In this document: one piece after another, positions 32,649 to 45,800 of the stretch
Numbering within the stretch: the first letter of the stretch is position 1
How the letters are laid out: every line of letters begins with the position of its first letter
Source: Manihot esculenta
Taxonomy: Eukaryota; Streptophyta; Magnoliopsida; Malpighiales; Euphorbiaceae
Assembly: GCF_001659605.2 (NCBI RefSeq)
Contig: NC_035170.2
Location: 434,001-498,000 of the forward strand
Reading direction: 5' to 3'
Length of the DNA stretch: 64,000 bases
Notes under the pieces: generated by a model
Told to the model about the DNA's origin: nothing
Seen by the model: only the letters and a program-made list of their open reading frames with translations
Database searches by the model: none
Made by a program: the position numbers and the translations under genes

Positions 32649-35066
32649 TGTAATACCCGGCTAGACTCCGGTATCGGAATTCCTACCGTCCGGTGGAATT
32701 TGGGTGTCGGAAACCTCTAGAAGGGTAAAAGCAAGTTTTTATAAAATGTTTTCATGTATTTTAATGTTTTAAGTATGATTTTAAATAAGTTTTTGCATGA
32801 AAATTCTTTAAGGAAAAACTCAGGTTCGGCCGCCGAAACTCACTTTCGGCCGCCGAACATGCATGGACTTTGGGAGGCACGTTAGGCCCCCGAAAGTCTA
32901 AGTGAGGGAAGTGCAGGTTCGGCCGTCGAACCTTATGTTCGGCCGCCGAACATTGCATGGATGCGGAGGCACATTCGGCCCCCGAACGTGGCCTGGCCAG
33001 CCACTATAAAAGGGTCCCCTTGGTCCGCACGGGCGAGCTTTTTCTCTCCCATTGTCGGCCAAGGTGAGTCTCCACCGTTCCTCCCTCGATCTTGAGTGTT
33101 TCCTCTAGATCTTTCATGGTTTTAACAAGTTTTCATCTTGCTTTGAAGTTTTTAAGCTTTTGAATCGAGTTTTGAGCAAGTTTTGAGCTTGGAGACCCAA
33201 GGAGCTAAATCTCTTCCAACTCCAAGTTAGATCGCCTCTACTCTCGATCTTCAAGAGGTAAGGGTCGATCTTGAACTCTTTTTATGCTTGACACAAGTTT
33301 TATGAAGATCTTTGGGGATTAAAGGCATGTTTAGTTCATGTGTAGGTTTATGGGTTTAAGTTGTGATTTTTGAGCAATGTAGCTTGTTTGTGTGTGAATG
33401 AAGTGTTGTAGATGGGGTATATGCATGTTTGAGACCCCTAGGAACTTGTATGTGTGTTTTGGTTGAGAAATATGCATGATCTATGGTTTTGGGAGGCAGG
33501 AGGTTCATTTGAACCAAGTTTCTGCCGTTTGGCAGAAACCAGGTTCGGCAGCCGAAGGGAGTTTCGGCCGCCGAACCCCTCTTGTGAAGGCAGCTTTCGG
33601 CTGCCGAAGGTGCCCCCGAAAAGAGACTTTCGTCTCTGTCTGGCACTTTCGGCCGCCGAAGGTGCCGCCGAACCTAGCTGAGTTTCGTCTCTGTCCAGGA
33701 CTTTCGGCCGCCGAAGGTGCCGCCGAAGGTGCCCTGTTCAGCCGTTTCATGCATATTTTCTGTGATGTTTTCATGATGTTTTAGGGGGTTTTTGGGGGAT
33801 ATAGTAGAGTTGTGTTTATATATGTTTGGTCCCTCATTGGAGTCCACCTGTGTAGGTTCGGACCCGAGGAACCGAGGACCCCAGCAGTGAGTGAGCTGCT
33901 TCAGTGTCTGGTCAGAGCTAACCAGAGGTGAGTGGAAACAAGCTTAATGTTTTAAATCAAGCAATTAAATGTTTTGAGCATGTTTCATGCATCATGATGA
34001 CATGTAATAGGCTGATTGCATTAGTACACGAATATGTCGCATTGCATTTTATTTTGTGGTTGTGGGTGAATGCTGTATGATCCAATTAGTCCACGAGACT
34101 TAATATATGATATAACAGGAAGACCAGGACCCCATGCTACGGCCTGGCACGAGACTTTATGAATGTTATGACAGGAAGACCAGGACCCCATGCTACGGCC
34201 TGGCACGAGACTTTATGTATGTATGACAGGAAGACCAGGACCCCATGCTACGGCCTGGCACGAGACTTTATGTATGTATGACAGGAAGACCAGGACCCCA
34301 TGCTACGGCCTGGCACGAGGCTTTATATATGATATGACAGGAAGACCAGGACCCCATGCTACGGCCTGGCACGAGACTTTATGTATGTATGACAGGAAGA
34401 CCAGGACCCCATGCTACGGCCTGGCACGAGACTATGTTGGGACTAATTGGTGACAGGTTCACCCTTGATGTGAATTGTCTGTGATATGATGCATTTCATG
34501 AAAGCATGAATTTTAATATAATGTTTTTAGTTTCTGCTCACTGGGCTTTTAGCTCACCCCTCTCCCCTAACCCCCAGGTTTGCAGGTACGGGATTGATAG
34601 AGAAGAAAAGAAGAGAAAAGTCATATGTATGTAATAGCTAGAGTATGTGGACATGACAAATGATAAGAATGTAATGTAAAGTTTTGAACAGTTATGTTTA
34701 TGTAATTATGTTATTGAGGATAGAGTTGTGCTTGACCATAGTATATGTTAATCCCTTGGTATGTACATGATCTTATTTTATGATGAATATGTGAACCAAC
34801 TCAACACTGAATGTATATTGCCATTGAGGCTTTGATGAAATCCCACAGAGGGATTAATGTTTATGTATATGACGAGTATAGTGCATGCACAGGTTGAGTT
34901 TGGTGAATGAAGAAAGAGAAAAGTTTTAATTCTTATGTATGTTTGTTGATCATGTATGGGATTAAACAGGTAAACAGGATGTATGTAGGCTTGCTACGGG
35001 TTCCGGCGGCCTTAAGCCGACCTGAATCCTAGCGCCGGTAGCGGTCCGGATTTCCGGGGCGTTACA
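32649..35066 (+). repeat. 3' LTR of the Tekay element
   Basis: 2,418 bp, nearly identical to 24,910-27,327 and ending GTTACA before GTAGG. It carries a second copy of the promoter, palindrome clusters and tandem array, so it could drive transcription into the flanking Tat sequence. Confidence 0.95.
34084..34439 (+). repeat. 55-56-bp tandem array in the 3' LTR
   Basis: Second copy of the six-unit array described for the 5' LTR, with no difference seen. Confidence 0.92.
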
Positions 35067-35071
35067 GTAGG
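35067..35071. repeat. Target-site duplication of the Tekay element, right copy
   Basis: GTAGG directly after the 3' LTR; partner of 24,905-24,909. Confidence 0.92.
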
Positions 35072-36670
35072 AATCTATAGCTCCATAGGGACTACAACTT
35101 CTGTTCCAAACGCTAACAGGAATGGTATCTCCCTTGTTGAGAGCCGAGGTGTAGTCCCAAATGCCCATAGGATGCTGTGTAGCTCGGCAACCCAATTTTT
35201 CTTAGCACCATCCAACCGCTTCTTTAGCCCTTGGAGAATAGCTCGATTTGTCACTTGAGTTTGACCATTTGTCTACGGGTGAGCCACTGAGGAGAACTTA
35301 TGTCATATGCCCATATTCCTCGTGAAGTCTTTGAAATATTTGTAGTTGAACTGCTTTCCATTGTTCGATATGAGCGTCTTAGATATCCTGAATTGGCATA
35401 TAATGTTGCTATAGACAAAATCTATTACCTTTCTGGGATGTGATAATAGGCGCAGCTTCTGTCTCAAGCCACTTGGAGAAGTACTCTACTATCACTATCA
35501 TGAATCTCCTCTACCCTACAATCTTAGGGAACGGGCCTAGGATATCTATCCCCCACTGCGAGAATGGCCATGGACTAGATATGCTCGATTGTGGTGTGGC
35601 CAAGCTGTTGATAGTATTAATAAACCTCTTCTAACAAACTCCTCTACTTCTTTTTTTGCTGTGGGCCAGTAGTACCCCTGTTGAAACATCTTATTTGCCA
35701 ATGTAGTTACCCCTTCATGAATCCTGCAGGCCCCCTGATGTATCTCTCAGACTACCCTAGCTGTCTCTTTCGGGCTTACACATCTCAACCACAGGCTGGA
35801 TTTTCTCCTTCGGTATAAGGTCCCCCTTACTGTTTGGTAATTGGCAACTTTAGCTGCGATTTTTCGAGCTTCTGCTTTATATTCATGTAATTTTTCTGCT
35901 TCCAGGTATTCCAAGTATGGGGTCATCCACCTTCGTTCTTCTTCGATCTGCATGACGGAGGTTGGCCTTTCGAAGGTAGGAGTATCTATTTGCTGCATGT
36001 ATACTTCGTCTAGGAGCTGTTTTAGTTCTTCTGCGAACAACTTACTGAGCAGGTTTACTTCTTCATTTCTTCCTAGGGTATTCTTTGATACTGGATAATG
36101 ATCCCCTGCTCTCCGAGCTCAATTTATAGAGTTTGTACCCTGACTAAATATTTCTGCATGATGGGATCTTTTGCTTGGTATACTCCATGTTATTTGGTTT
36201 ACAATAAGTTGAGAGTCGCTGTTTACTTTGAGGTCGGTTGCCCCCACTCCCAAAGCTATCCGCATCCAATTTATAAGGGCTCCGTACTCTGCCATATTAT
36301 TGGATGCGGGGAACCCGAAGCGTAAAGTATAACACACTTTGAATCCATCTTCCTCTTTCAACAGCCTGTGGAGCTGGATGCTCCATTTATAAATAGGTTT
36401 TATCTGAATTCATGTGGCTATTATTCTCCTCCTTCTCTTCTACCGAGCTCAGTAATGCTTCCCCTTGTTTTTCTTTATTTGAGCTAAAGGAACATTCAGT
36501 TATAAAGTCAGCTAGGACTTGAGTTTTGATGGCTGTCCAAAGTCGATAAATGAGACAATATGGGTTGATTTTCACAGATCATACTAGCATTCATCCTGAG
36601 GTTACAAACTTGTGTAAGACTTTCTTTAGGGGTTGGTCAGTCATTACCATCCTGGTGGCCCTCTAGATAC
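35072..36670 (-). mobile_element. Tat-lineage gypsy element, pol part
   Basis: Minus-strand pol remnants, in order from 36,670: an RT/RNase H tail (VMTDQPLKKVLHK, then LWTAIKTQVLADFITECS near 36,545-36,490); the second RNase H typical of Tat elements (about 36,361-36,119, with NNMAEYGALI and VNSDSQLIVNQI); a linker and integrase N-terminal region (36,040-35,747, WMTPYLEYLEAEKLHEYKAEARK split by no stop, VRGTLYRRR); and an integrase core in broken frames (35,640-35,100, with YFSKWLEAEA and TNGQTQVTNR). Gag, protease and most of the RT are absent. Stops and frameshifts are frequent. Confidence 0.75.
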
Positions 36671-38236
36671 AGTATAACATTTAAAAATCCCTAATGGTAA
36701 ATTAATGAAAGACTTATAAAAAAAGATAAATAATGTCTAGTTTCATTCTTTATAAAGTTGTTTTTAGTTTTTTTACTTGTTCTTCAATAATTATAATGTA
36801 TAAAAATTTTTTAAATTACCTTTTTACGGGGGCAGGCTCTTTAGCGAAAGCCATTTGCCCGGACCATATTCAGCTCTAGATCATTGCTATTGAAATTAAC
36901 TATAAAACTAAAATAACTTATTAAACTGTATAAATTTATAATTTTAATTCGATGTTATTTATTTTTAATTTAATTTAATTTTAAAAAAATTTAATTATTT
37001 TAATTCGATTCAATTTTAATTATAAAATTTTACTAAAATCAAACTTATTTTTTAAATGGTTTTATATGAATGGTATATATACTTGAATCTTTTTTAATAT
37101 TATTATTTTTATAGTTGTTTATTTAACATTTAATTTTTAAAAAAATATTATTTAATGATTTATATTATAAAAAATTAAAATTAAAATATTTTAATCGAAT
37201 ATTATAACATTAAAAATAATATCTAACATTAAAAGTTTATTAAAGAGTTAATCGATTAAATATACTAAATTAAATTGAATCAAATTAAATATTAAATTAA
37301 ATTAAATTAAATTAATTCTGATTAATTTTTGTATTTGAAAAAATAAACATTTAAATTTTTATATCTTTTAGTCATTCCATCCAAATGGATGTTAGGTTAA
37401 AGGTTCTTGGGTGAAAACATTCAAAAAAATAAATTTCTTCCAAATTACCCTTTATTCTATTTATTTAAATTATTAAAAATTAAAATATTTTAATAAACAT
37501 TTAAAATCAATTGAATTTGATAATTTATATTGCAGTTATATTATAATATTAATATTATTAAAAATTGAAGTGTACTATGTAATAATAAATAAATGTTTAA
37601 TTATTGAATTTGTTTATTAAATTTAAAGTGTAGTATAAAATGACAATTAAAAAATTAAAATGTTTAATAAAAAATTGAAATTCTAATTGATATCTTGAAT
37701 TTAAAAGGTACAATAAAAATATTTTAATTCATATAAGAATAATTAATGAATAGAATAACGGATTTTTGAATAAATTAAAAATATAAGAGTTTAAGTTTTT
37801 TGAATTTTTAAAATTATTAAAAAGTGATCCATTAATTTATTTAATATTTTTTTTTATGGTTAATTTGGCAAAACAAACATAAATTTTCTTACAAAAAGAC
37901 AGACCAATGAAGACAAGGAGAAAGGGAGAGAATTAGCATCATGCTTGCATCACCCTCAAAGCGTCACATGCCCCCTTGTAAGCATTTAAGTAGAATTTTC
38001 CATGAACCCTCATATCATATCCTGCTCTTTCCTGCCATCTTCCTTTGATTTTCTTCTCTATTTCCCATCCTTTTTGTCAAACATCCAACCATTTCATAAA
38101 AGCCCATCCCTATCTCATCTCATCTCTCAACTTAATCTTAGAGAATGAAATAGGAATATATATATATATATATATATATATACCAAAACACAACACAGAA
38201 ACAGAACAAAATTAAACCCACTTGATACTGCAACCA
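36671..38236. other. AT-rich spacer and WRKY gene promoter region
   Basis: Very AT-rich to about 37,860 with no gene. The last 370 bp are more mixed and form the likely promoter and leader of the WRKY gene. They hold a TA microsatellite at about 38,158-38,182 (a possible TATA region) and a TTGAC W-box core on the minus strand at 38,076-38,080, which could serve WRKY cross-regulation. Confidence 0.45.
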
Positions 38237-39467
38237 ATGGCAACTCCTTGGCCTGAAAATCCATCAACCAGCAGAGAAAGGGTGATAAAAGAGCTCATTC
38301 AAGGCCAAGAAATTGCAACCCATCTTCAATTTCTCCTCAAGAAACCTTATGGAGATGATGGGTTTCTCTCAGCTAATGAGCTTGTAGTCAAGATCTTGAG
38401 ATCTTTCACTGAAGCTCTTTCCTTGCTGACTTCTTGTGATTTTGTTGAGATTCTTCAGAACCAGACAACTTCCCAAGTGGATTCAGTTGGTTGTGATGAC
38501 CGGAGATCTGAAGATTCCGGCGAGAGCAGGAAGAGGCCAACTACCAAGGATAGTAGGGGTAGCTACAAGAGAAAGTAAGTAAATTTCCAATTCTACATAA
38601 TAAAACTTATAGGCATTTGTTAAATTATGAGAAACTAAATATTTTCGTACTTGGTTTCAGAAAGATTTCCCAGTCATGCACAATAGTCTCACCTACAACA
38701 GAAGATGGTCTTGCATGGAGAAAATATGGGCAAAAGGAGATCCTCAATGCTAAATACCCAAGGTATTAATGCTTCTTTGAACCATCACCTTTCTCCTCTT
38801 TCATGAATTCGAATCTTCAAAGAGAAAATAAAAGAGAAAAAGGGTATGTGAAATTAGGCCTTGTTATAAAGAAAACAGTAGTTTAAAAGAATTAAAAAGA
38901 TATTTGGAAAAATTACTATTGGATTCCTGTATTATTGAAACTCATCAATTGCTCTCTTGATTTTAAAAAATATATATTAAAATATTATTAATATTTAAAA
39001 AAACTATTAATTAATTCCTCTATTAAATTTTAATTTATAAATTTAAAATTATAAACAGGAGCTATTTTAGGTGTACCCACAAGTACGATCAAGGGTGCAA
39101 GGCAACAAAGCAAGTCCAGAGAATGGAAGAAGACCCACAAATGTTTCGGACCATTTACATTGGTGATCATACCTGCAGAGACATCCTCAAGGTTCCACAG
39201 ATCATCACAGAACCAGATTCTCATATGCTCCAACACAAAGAAGAAGCCCCCTTAAGCGATCTAACAGATAATCTTTCATCTTTGGACCCAATCATGTGGA
39301 AGGATCTTGTATCATTTGAATCATCAGATGAGCCTGCAGCAGCAGATTCTATTACAATGTGTGCGGAGGGTAGTTGTCAGAGTTATGACATGGATTTGGT
39401 AGTGAAGGCCATTGATTTTGATAGTGATCTTCAATTCGATGAAAGTGATTTCAACTACCTAAGCTAA
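38237..39467 (+). CDS. WRKY transcription factor, group III (WRKY54/70-like)
   Basis: Three exons, 38,237-38,574, 38,661-38,762 and 39,059-39,467, give a 282-residue nuclear DNA-binding protein. The start ATG ([11 protein letters not shown]) follows an in-frame leader without another ATG. The N-terminal part has a helical segment ([19 protein letters not shown]). The WRKY domain has [17 protein letters not shown] and a C2HC finger with CX7C (CTHKYDQGC), then X23 and HTC, which defines group III. An intron splits the domain at the conserved PR codon. The C-terminus is acidic ([16 protein letters not shown]), a possible activation region. Arabidopsis WRKY54/70 tune salicylate defence and senescence. 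The neighbouring WRKY55-like and SCY1-like genes support this identity. Confidence 0.9.
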
Positions 39468-40918
39468 GGTATATAGAAAGCTGTATAGATGATGATATCC
39501 TTGACGAACTCAATCCCTGTATTATGTGATCTTAGTTTTGTTGGAATAATTAGCATACATGCTTAGGTTAGCTTAGCCTCCATGAATCCTAAAATTCTGC
39601 TGTTCATATGGAAATATTACTTTGGTGTGCTTAGTGGGGACATACTTTCCTGTTCACATGTACAATCGACTTTGATTGGATTTGAATTTAAAGACTCTAT
39701 GGTCTTAAAAGAAAGGAACAAAAGTTTCTTTAATAATAGGAAGGGACAAGCCATAAATAAAGGATGCAATGAATCAAAACAGGGATGGATGATTCAACAA
39801 AACAAAAGAAAAGAAAAAAGGAATCTGAATTGGGATTGTAGTGGTAAAATCCAAAGTGGGCCCTTTCCTTTGAATTTGGAAAATAAGATGCTCTGTATCT
39901 TCTTCTTCATCATCATATAGCTACAAATCAAGCTTTATAGGCCATTAAAGGCTACACATTGCATTGCACCCTTATACTAATCCTTCCCCCTTTTTATTTT
40001 TCTCCTCTGAAAATATATAAATAGATATATACAATAAATAAAAACCACATAATAAAATTCAAATTTGAGCACGGAATTATTCCTGTGGAAATTATGTTGA
40101 ATTAGTCCTTTAAATTAATAAATTTTTAATTTAATGAGATTTTTATATTAATTGATGGGTGGGTAAAGCAGAGGGGGAGGTAGAAAATAGCAATTGACCA
40201 GGTAAGCCAAAATATTTTTCTTTCAAATAATAGGGCCACGGAGGTTGTTGTTGTCACCAAAGTAATATTTCTTATTCAAAGAAATACTTTTTTATTATTT
40301 TTATTAATACACACGATAATCATCCTAATATTTTATTATTGTTTAATATTAAATATCAAGACAGATTTTGCATATCAAATTATTTATTTATGTTCTTTTT
40401 TATAATCTTAAAGGCGCACTATCCTACATCGTTTTGCTGCATTTGGGATTAATAATTTGAAAGTACTTTTCAGTGGAGCTCAACCTAATTCCAAAGAGAA
40501 ACCTCTCCTCTTTAATGACTTGGACTAATTCCATTGGATTATAAAAAATAAGGTTTAAAGTTTAGTTTTTCTTTTATCTGTTAATTTTGGACCCCTTTTT
40601 TATGCTGTATATTCATTAAATTGAATCCTGTTTTATTTTTTGATATTGTTTCAATTTTACTTTTTTTTTTTTTTTTCTGTTTTAATTTTCACTTGATCCA
40701 ATAGTTTTGATTTAAATTTCAGTTTACGAACTAATTTCGCATAATTATTATTAAAAGAAATCAAGTAGCGATAATTAACTATTAATATAAAGCATAAATT
40801 AATTCAGTAAGGAAAAAAAAAGAGAAGTTGTAAGATTGGAACAAATTAATACATGTAACAAAAATTAATTGAGTACTATATTAATTAAACCATTCCTGTT
40901 AAGCTAATTATTAAATCA
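39468..40918. other. Spacer between two convergent WRKY genes
   Basis: 3' flanks of both genes; AT-rich from about 40,000, with T and A runs. The open stretch at 39,582-39,920 shows no family resemblance and is taken as chance. Confidence 0.5.
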
Positions 40919-42829
40919 TCAATTTTTCTTCTCCTCTGGCTCCCATTTACCTTCCATGTAAGTGAAAATCGATTCCATGCTATTGCTACTACTGCTGCCT
41001 GAATTAAACATCACATCAGCCATATCTGCTACCGGAAATTCAGCTTCTTTACCATATCGGACGGTGGAAGGACCTGCAGCCGCCATGCTACTCCCACTAC
41101 CACCTAGACTAAATTCCAGCCAAGGTGGAGGCTGAGCAGCCATAGCACTCTGAGTCATCTCCCGGGTAATTTCCGGCAATTGAGGAGGTGGAACTGACGG
41201 TGCAGTAGCAGACATGTGGCAAATGTGATCGCCCCGATACGTGACTTCAAAAGTGTAGGGATCATCGTCCAGTCTCTGAACTTGCTTCTTAGCTGGACAC
41301 TGGTATAGTTTTTGGTGAGTGCACCTGTAGTAACCCCTTGGAAAAAGGAAAAATAATCGTTGTATTATGTGATAAGTATTGATTAAATATGACATCTTCT
41401 GTGATTAATAACTGTAATATAATTATCGTATATACAAAATTTTCCTCTTGAAAAAAACAGTTTGATAGGTAGAGTCTAAAAAGGTATTCTATATATATAT
41501 ATATATTATAAGGTAAGATATTGAAGTGAGTCATTTGATTTTTCAAATATGTATGATATTATATTTTTCCAACTAGTCAACATGGAAAAGTATCTCACTA
41601 TGTATTTCGTATCACTTGTTCAATTAGTCGGTCAACGACTCAATCTTAGTTCTACACTAAGTCAATTGGTTTATAAGAGAATGGTAAAAATTGGCATGAA
41701 TAATACTTTAAAATTTTGGTTTGAATGTGTCACATAAATTAGGAATATGAATTAATGAAGTCTTTTGTAAGAATTAGCCACCATTTCTTTCATAAGTTAT
41801 TTTACACCAACAATTCAAAACATTCAAATGTGATTTACCTTGGGAACCTTGACCCTAATATTTCTTTCTGACCATATTTCCTCCAAGTGTAGCCATCCTC
41901 CGGTGGGATTTCAGTGTTTCCCATCCGAGGTGCAGGTACCCTCATCGTCCTTTTGTCTGCATCATCTTTCCTGCTAATTAAAAACCAAAATGACTAACAG
42001 CCTTTTGTATTGGAAATTTTTTGAAAAAATTTTCATGCATTTTTAACCTACCTATTGATTTAATTGAATTATATGGTTGTAATCAAATTATTGTATTTTT
42101 TTTTTTAACCTCATTATGTGATAGCTGTACCATATGATGATGAGTTCTTTTTTTCCAAGAAATTAATATATAGATTAAGTGGGATTGCTTCTTTTTTTCT
42201 TTTCTTGTTTTGCTTTTTCGGACAGTTCCTTTAAACCTTTGGGCAATTCGCATGTTACTTAAAGGATGTTTGACAAAAGAAACAAAAAAAAAAAGCACCC
42301 TTCACAACTCATTGAACTTTTCTAGGTTAATAAAGATTGATGATTCTGATCGTGAAACACAAGTCATCTACAGCGAATTTATATTTTATTACATGTTAAT
42401 TAAAAATGTAGGCATTGAAGAAGTTTCTTACCTTCTTCGCGGTCTTTGCGCTGATGATGAAGCCATTGCCTGAACATCTCTGCCACTCAATTCCATAGCC
42501 AAACCTCCTTCTGCTTGCTTATTCTCCAATCCTGAACTGCTGCTCATCCTCTCAGCCATTAGTTGTGATTGAAACAACTCTACCATTTTAGTCCTTAGCC
42601 AATACTCCTGCAAGCTTGGATCAATCTGCGGCTGCTGTTGTTGCTGCAGCATTTGAGAAACGTCTTGATGAGAACTTAATCTCTCCCTAGCAGAAATGAA
42701 AACTCTAATGATCTCATCTAACTTAGAAATCATCTCTTGGTTTTGGTGGGTGGCTAAGTTTTGCACGGCGGGTTCAAGGTCTTTAGCTAACTTGACCCCC
42801 TGAAGGATTAAAGAAATGAACTCATCCAT
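40919..42829 (-). CDS. WRKY transcription factor, group III (WRKY55-like)
   Basis: Minus-strand exons 42,829-42,432, 41,970-41,839 and 41,336-40,919 join to a 315-residue protein. The N-terminus ([20 protein letters not shown]) and helical region with a short Gln run precede a basic RPRRR stretch at the first splice. The WRKY domain reads [17 protein letters not shown] and [21 protein letters not shown], with a CX7C...HXC finger (HICH), so it is group III; the PR intron is conserved. The C-terminal third is Ser/Pro/Ala-rich and ends WEPEEKKN. It lies tail to tail with a WRKY54/70-like gene and next to a SCY1-like gene, as recalled for Arabidopsis WRKY55. It is probably nuclear, acting in defence or senescence. 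Confidence 0.9.
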
Positions 42830-45800
42830 GGCTTGAAAGGCTTAACAACAAGTTTTTGTTTGGGTTGTGTTGGGTTTAAACATGGTAAACGTACGTAAAA
42901 GGATATTTAAATGAGGAGATTAATGGGTTCTGTAATCTTTTTGGTGTGCTTCTATGAGGGTGCTGAGGGTTCTTCGTTATAGAGAAAAAGTGGGAGTATT
43001 ATTATATATTCAAAGTATTTATGTTTGTTTTACACGGTGCATAAAAGAAGAACTTGGAAAATAAGACCAAGTCATTGGTCTCCTTGGTATGCATTGTTTG
43101 AGTCTAGAGGAAGACCATGCCCTGTTGAAACCACTTAAATTTTGTTTTAGACCTTGAAGAATTTTCCTAAGCTTTGAAGTTATGACTATGTTGCCAATGG
43201 AAACTGGAATTCCTCCTGCTTCTAGGTTGCCTTAAATATAATATAATTTCTCAGGAACTTACCTTCCTAAAGTTCATGTTTAACCAAAAACCATGGTCAT
43301 TCAACCCCACGTCATGGGTCATGTAGACCAGCCATCTGGTTCATATTCTCCAAGAAAACTGTAGATTTAGCAAGACAGGTCAAGATTCCTGGGCCATGCG
43401 TGAACAGAGGTGGTAAATTTTGTAGGGCCTTATAATATGGTTTTGTTTGGAATATATGATTAATTTCCTGAAAATTAAAAGGGTTATTTATAACTTGGTG
43501 AACAATCCTGGAAATTACCTTGATAATCTCCGTGATCAATGCCCATTTGGCCATTTTCCATCTTAATGGTCTTGTCCCAGTTGAAGAATTTCAAGAAGCT
43601 ATCTGTATCATATGTTGCTGTCGTTGCAGACAGAGAAAAAAGAACTAAACTTGCAGGGTGATGAAGGGGTTAGTTTGAGTTCCATGCATGTCCTTGTAGC
43701 GGTCTTCAACCGTCGGATGGGATTGCATTCAATTTGGGCGGTGACCAACGTAGAGCTTACATATAAATATGTCAAATGTGGTGATAGGGCAGAAACTTCA
43801 TAAATCATAATCAAATACTCCATGTAACTGCATGTTGTGTTACTCAATCTTAATTATCATCCTAAATCATTTTCTTTGAATGTTCCTATCATAGATATTT
43901 CTCTTTAATTTAGATAAGATTACTTAGACTTTAATTCGCTCCTTATCAAAATTTTGAAAAACGAATTATTTGTTTTAAAATATATAGATCATATATACGA
44001 CAAGTGTCTTATTATATATTTTATCATTAAAAAAATTAAGTTGTCTTCATAATTATATAAAATAACGCGCATTCTCCCGTTAAAATTGTAAATCTTTTAC
44101 ATTTAATAGATCAAAATCTTTATGAGAAGCACTAAACAAAAAATTCTACTTTGTAAATAACTAAATTCTCTTCCATTTTTTTCGTTCTTTTAACAAAAAG
44201 TCTCTTTTACCATATCAATTATTTTGCCCTTTTTAATTTAATTTCAATAAGAATAAACTTTTTGGTGCCTTTCAGTGAAGAGTGATAGTTATGTTGATGA
44301 TATGCAAATCTCAATTGCAAACAGGGGAGTCAATTAAAGTGTTGAAATTTGTTTTCATCTATCTCATAGACCCAACATGAATGGGTCTTTGGAGCTGTTA
44401 ACATTAATAGAGGATGAGAGTAGGTAGTTGATATTAGTAGCCAATTTCTTTTACGTTTTTGTATATTTATATATATATTTTTGGTACAATGGCCTTTGAA
44501 TGGAGAGCAAATTTAAGATCTCTAATTATATGAGGCCATGTTCCTTGGTATAAGATATCTCCTTTGTTTAAATTGTCAACTAGACATGTTTCATTTTCAC
44601 ATCCTCAATACTTGTGAAAATTATGAAACTTGATTAACTTTCACATCCATGAAGGCTCCATGAAATTGTGTGATGATGCCACAGTTCCACTACAACAATA
44701 TTGCAAAGGACAAAGTCAACCAATCTTTTAATTTTTATTTTGGATTTTTTTAAACTGAAAACTGCTTTCAAAACTTTATATAAATATATAATATATACTC
44801 TTAATTATTAAATAATTACTGCAAATCAGAATATTTTTAGTTATTGAAATTATCACATCATACGCAAGTTTTTAAATTATTAGACTTTTAATTATTGATC
44901 ATTTAAAGGAATTGATAAATATGAATTTTGAATTAACTCTTCAGAATTTTTTATCAGCTACATTCAAAATTAGAATTAATTATCTCACTAAACTTTGAAA
45001 AGTTTACTAATATATTTAATCATTAACCCCCAATTTTACTTACTACAATGATTAAATTAAATATTTCCTTAATCGCAACAGTTTATTATATAAGCAAATT
45101 TAAATAGGTCTAAAATAAATTAAGAAAAGATTGATATGCCACATATTTAAATTTAAAATATATTTTAATTTGTATATTTATATTAAATGAAATATTTAAT
45201 ATGTTTTATTTTTACTTTTAAATTATATTTGTATATTTAATAATATTATTAATTAATATCTCTATAATAAATATAATTTATTATTTTCATTATTATCATT
45301 TGTGTATATAACTTTCTAATTTTCTATTATTGTTATTATTAATATTTAATTTTTTAATTTCTTACAACTTTTTTAATATAATATATTAATTACAATAAAA
45401 TAAAAATTTTAAAATATATTTTATTTTTATTTTTAATAATAAATAAATTTTAAAAAATTATAATCTATACTATTAATTAATTAATATTACATATTTTTTC
45501 TCGAGAATAATAGCAAATATAAATGTAAAAACTTAAAATTATATCGATATAAAAATACACTTTAAAATAAATTAATAAGATGCATTCACGGCATAATCTG
45601 ATAGTAAGCGTATCTGAATAAATTTAAAAATTTTTAAATTCTACTCTTCTGATTTCTATTTTAAGAAGATATTGACAAATATTATTATTACTTATTAAGT
45701 GCAAAATTAAATTTATATAATTATATAGTATAAATTTATAATTTTTTATATATTTATAATTTTATTTTTATATAAAATAATAATTATTATATATATATTA

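Larger units (their letters stand above)
24910..35066 (+). mobile_element. Complete young Ty3/gypsy chromovirus, Tekay/Del clade
   Basis: A 10,157-bp element with two 2,418-bp LTRs, a tRNA-Met primer site, one uninterrupted gag-pol frame ending in a chromodomain, a polypurine tract and a GTAGG target duplication. I counted four substitutions and no length change between the LTRs. It lies inside the integrase gene of a Tat element. All parts needed for autonomous retrotransposition are present; activity is inferred, not shown. Confidence 0.95.

Noticed and set aside
43312..43847. Small frames upstream of the WRKY55-like gene
   Set aside because: Short, overlapping on both strands, without motifs or splice context.
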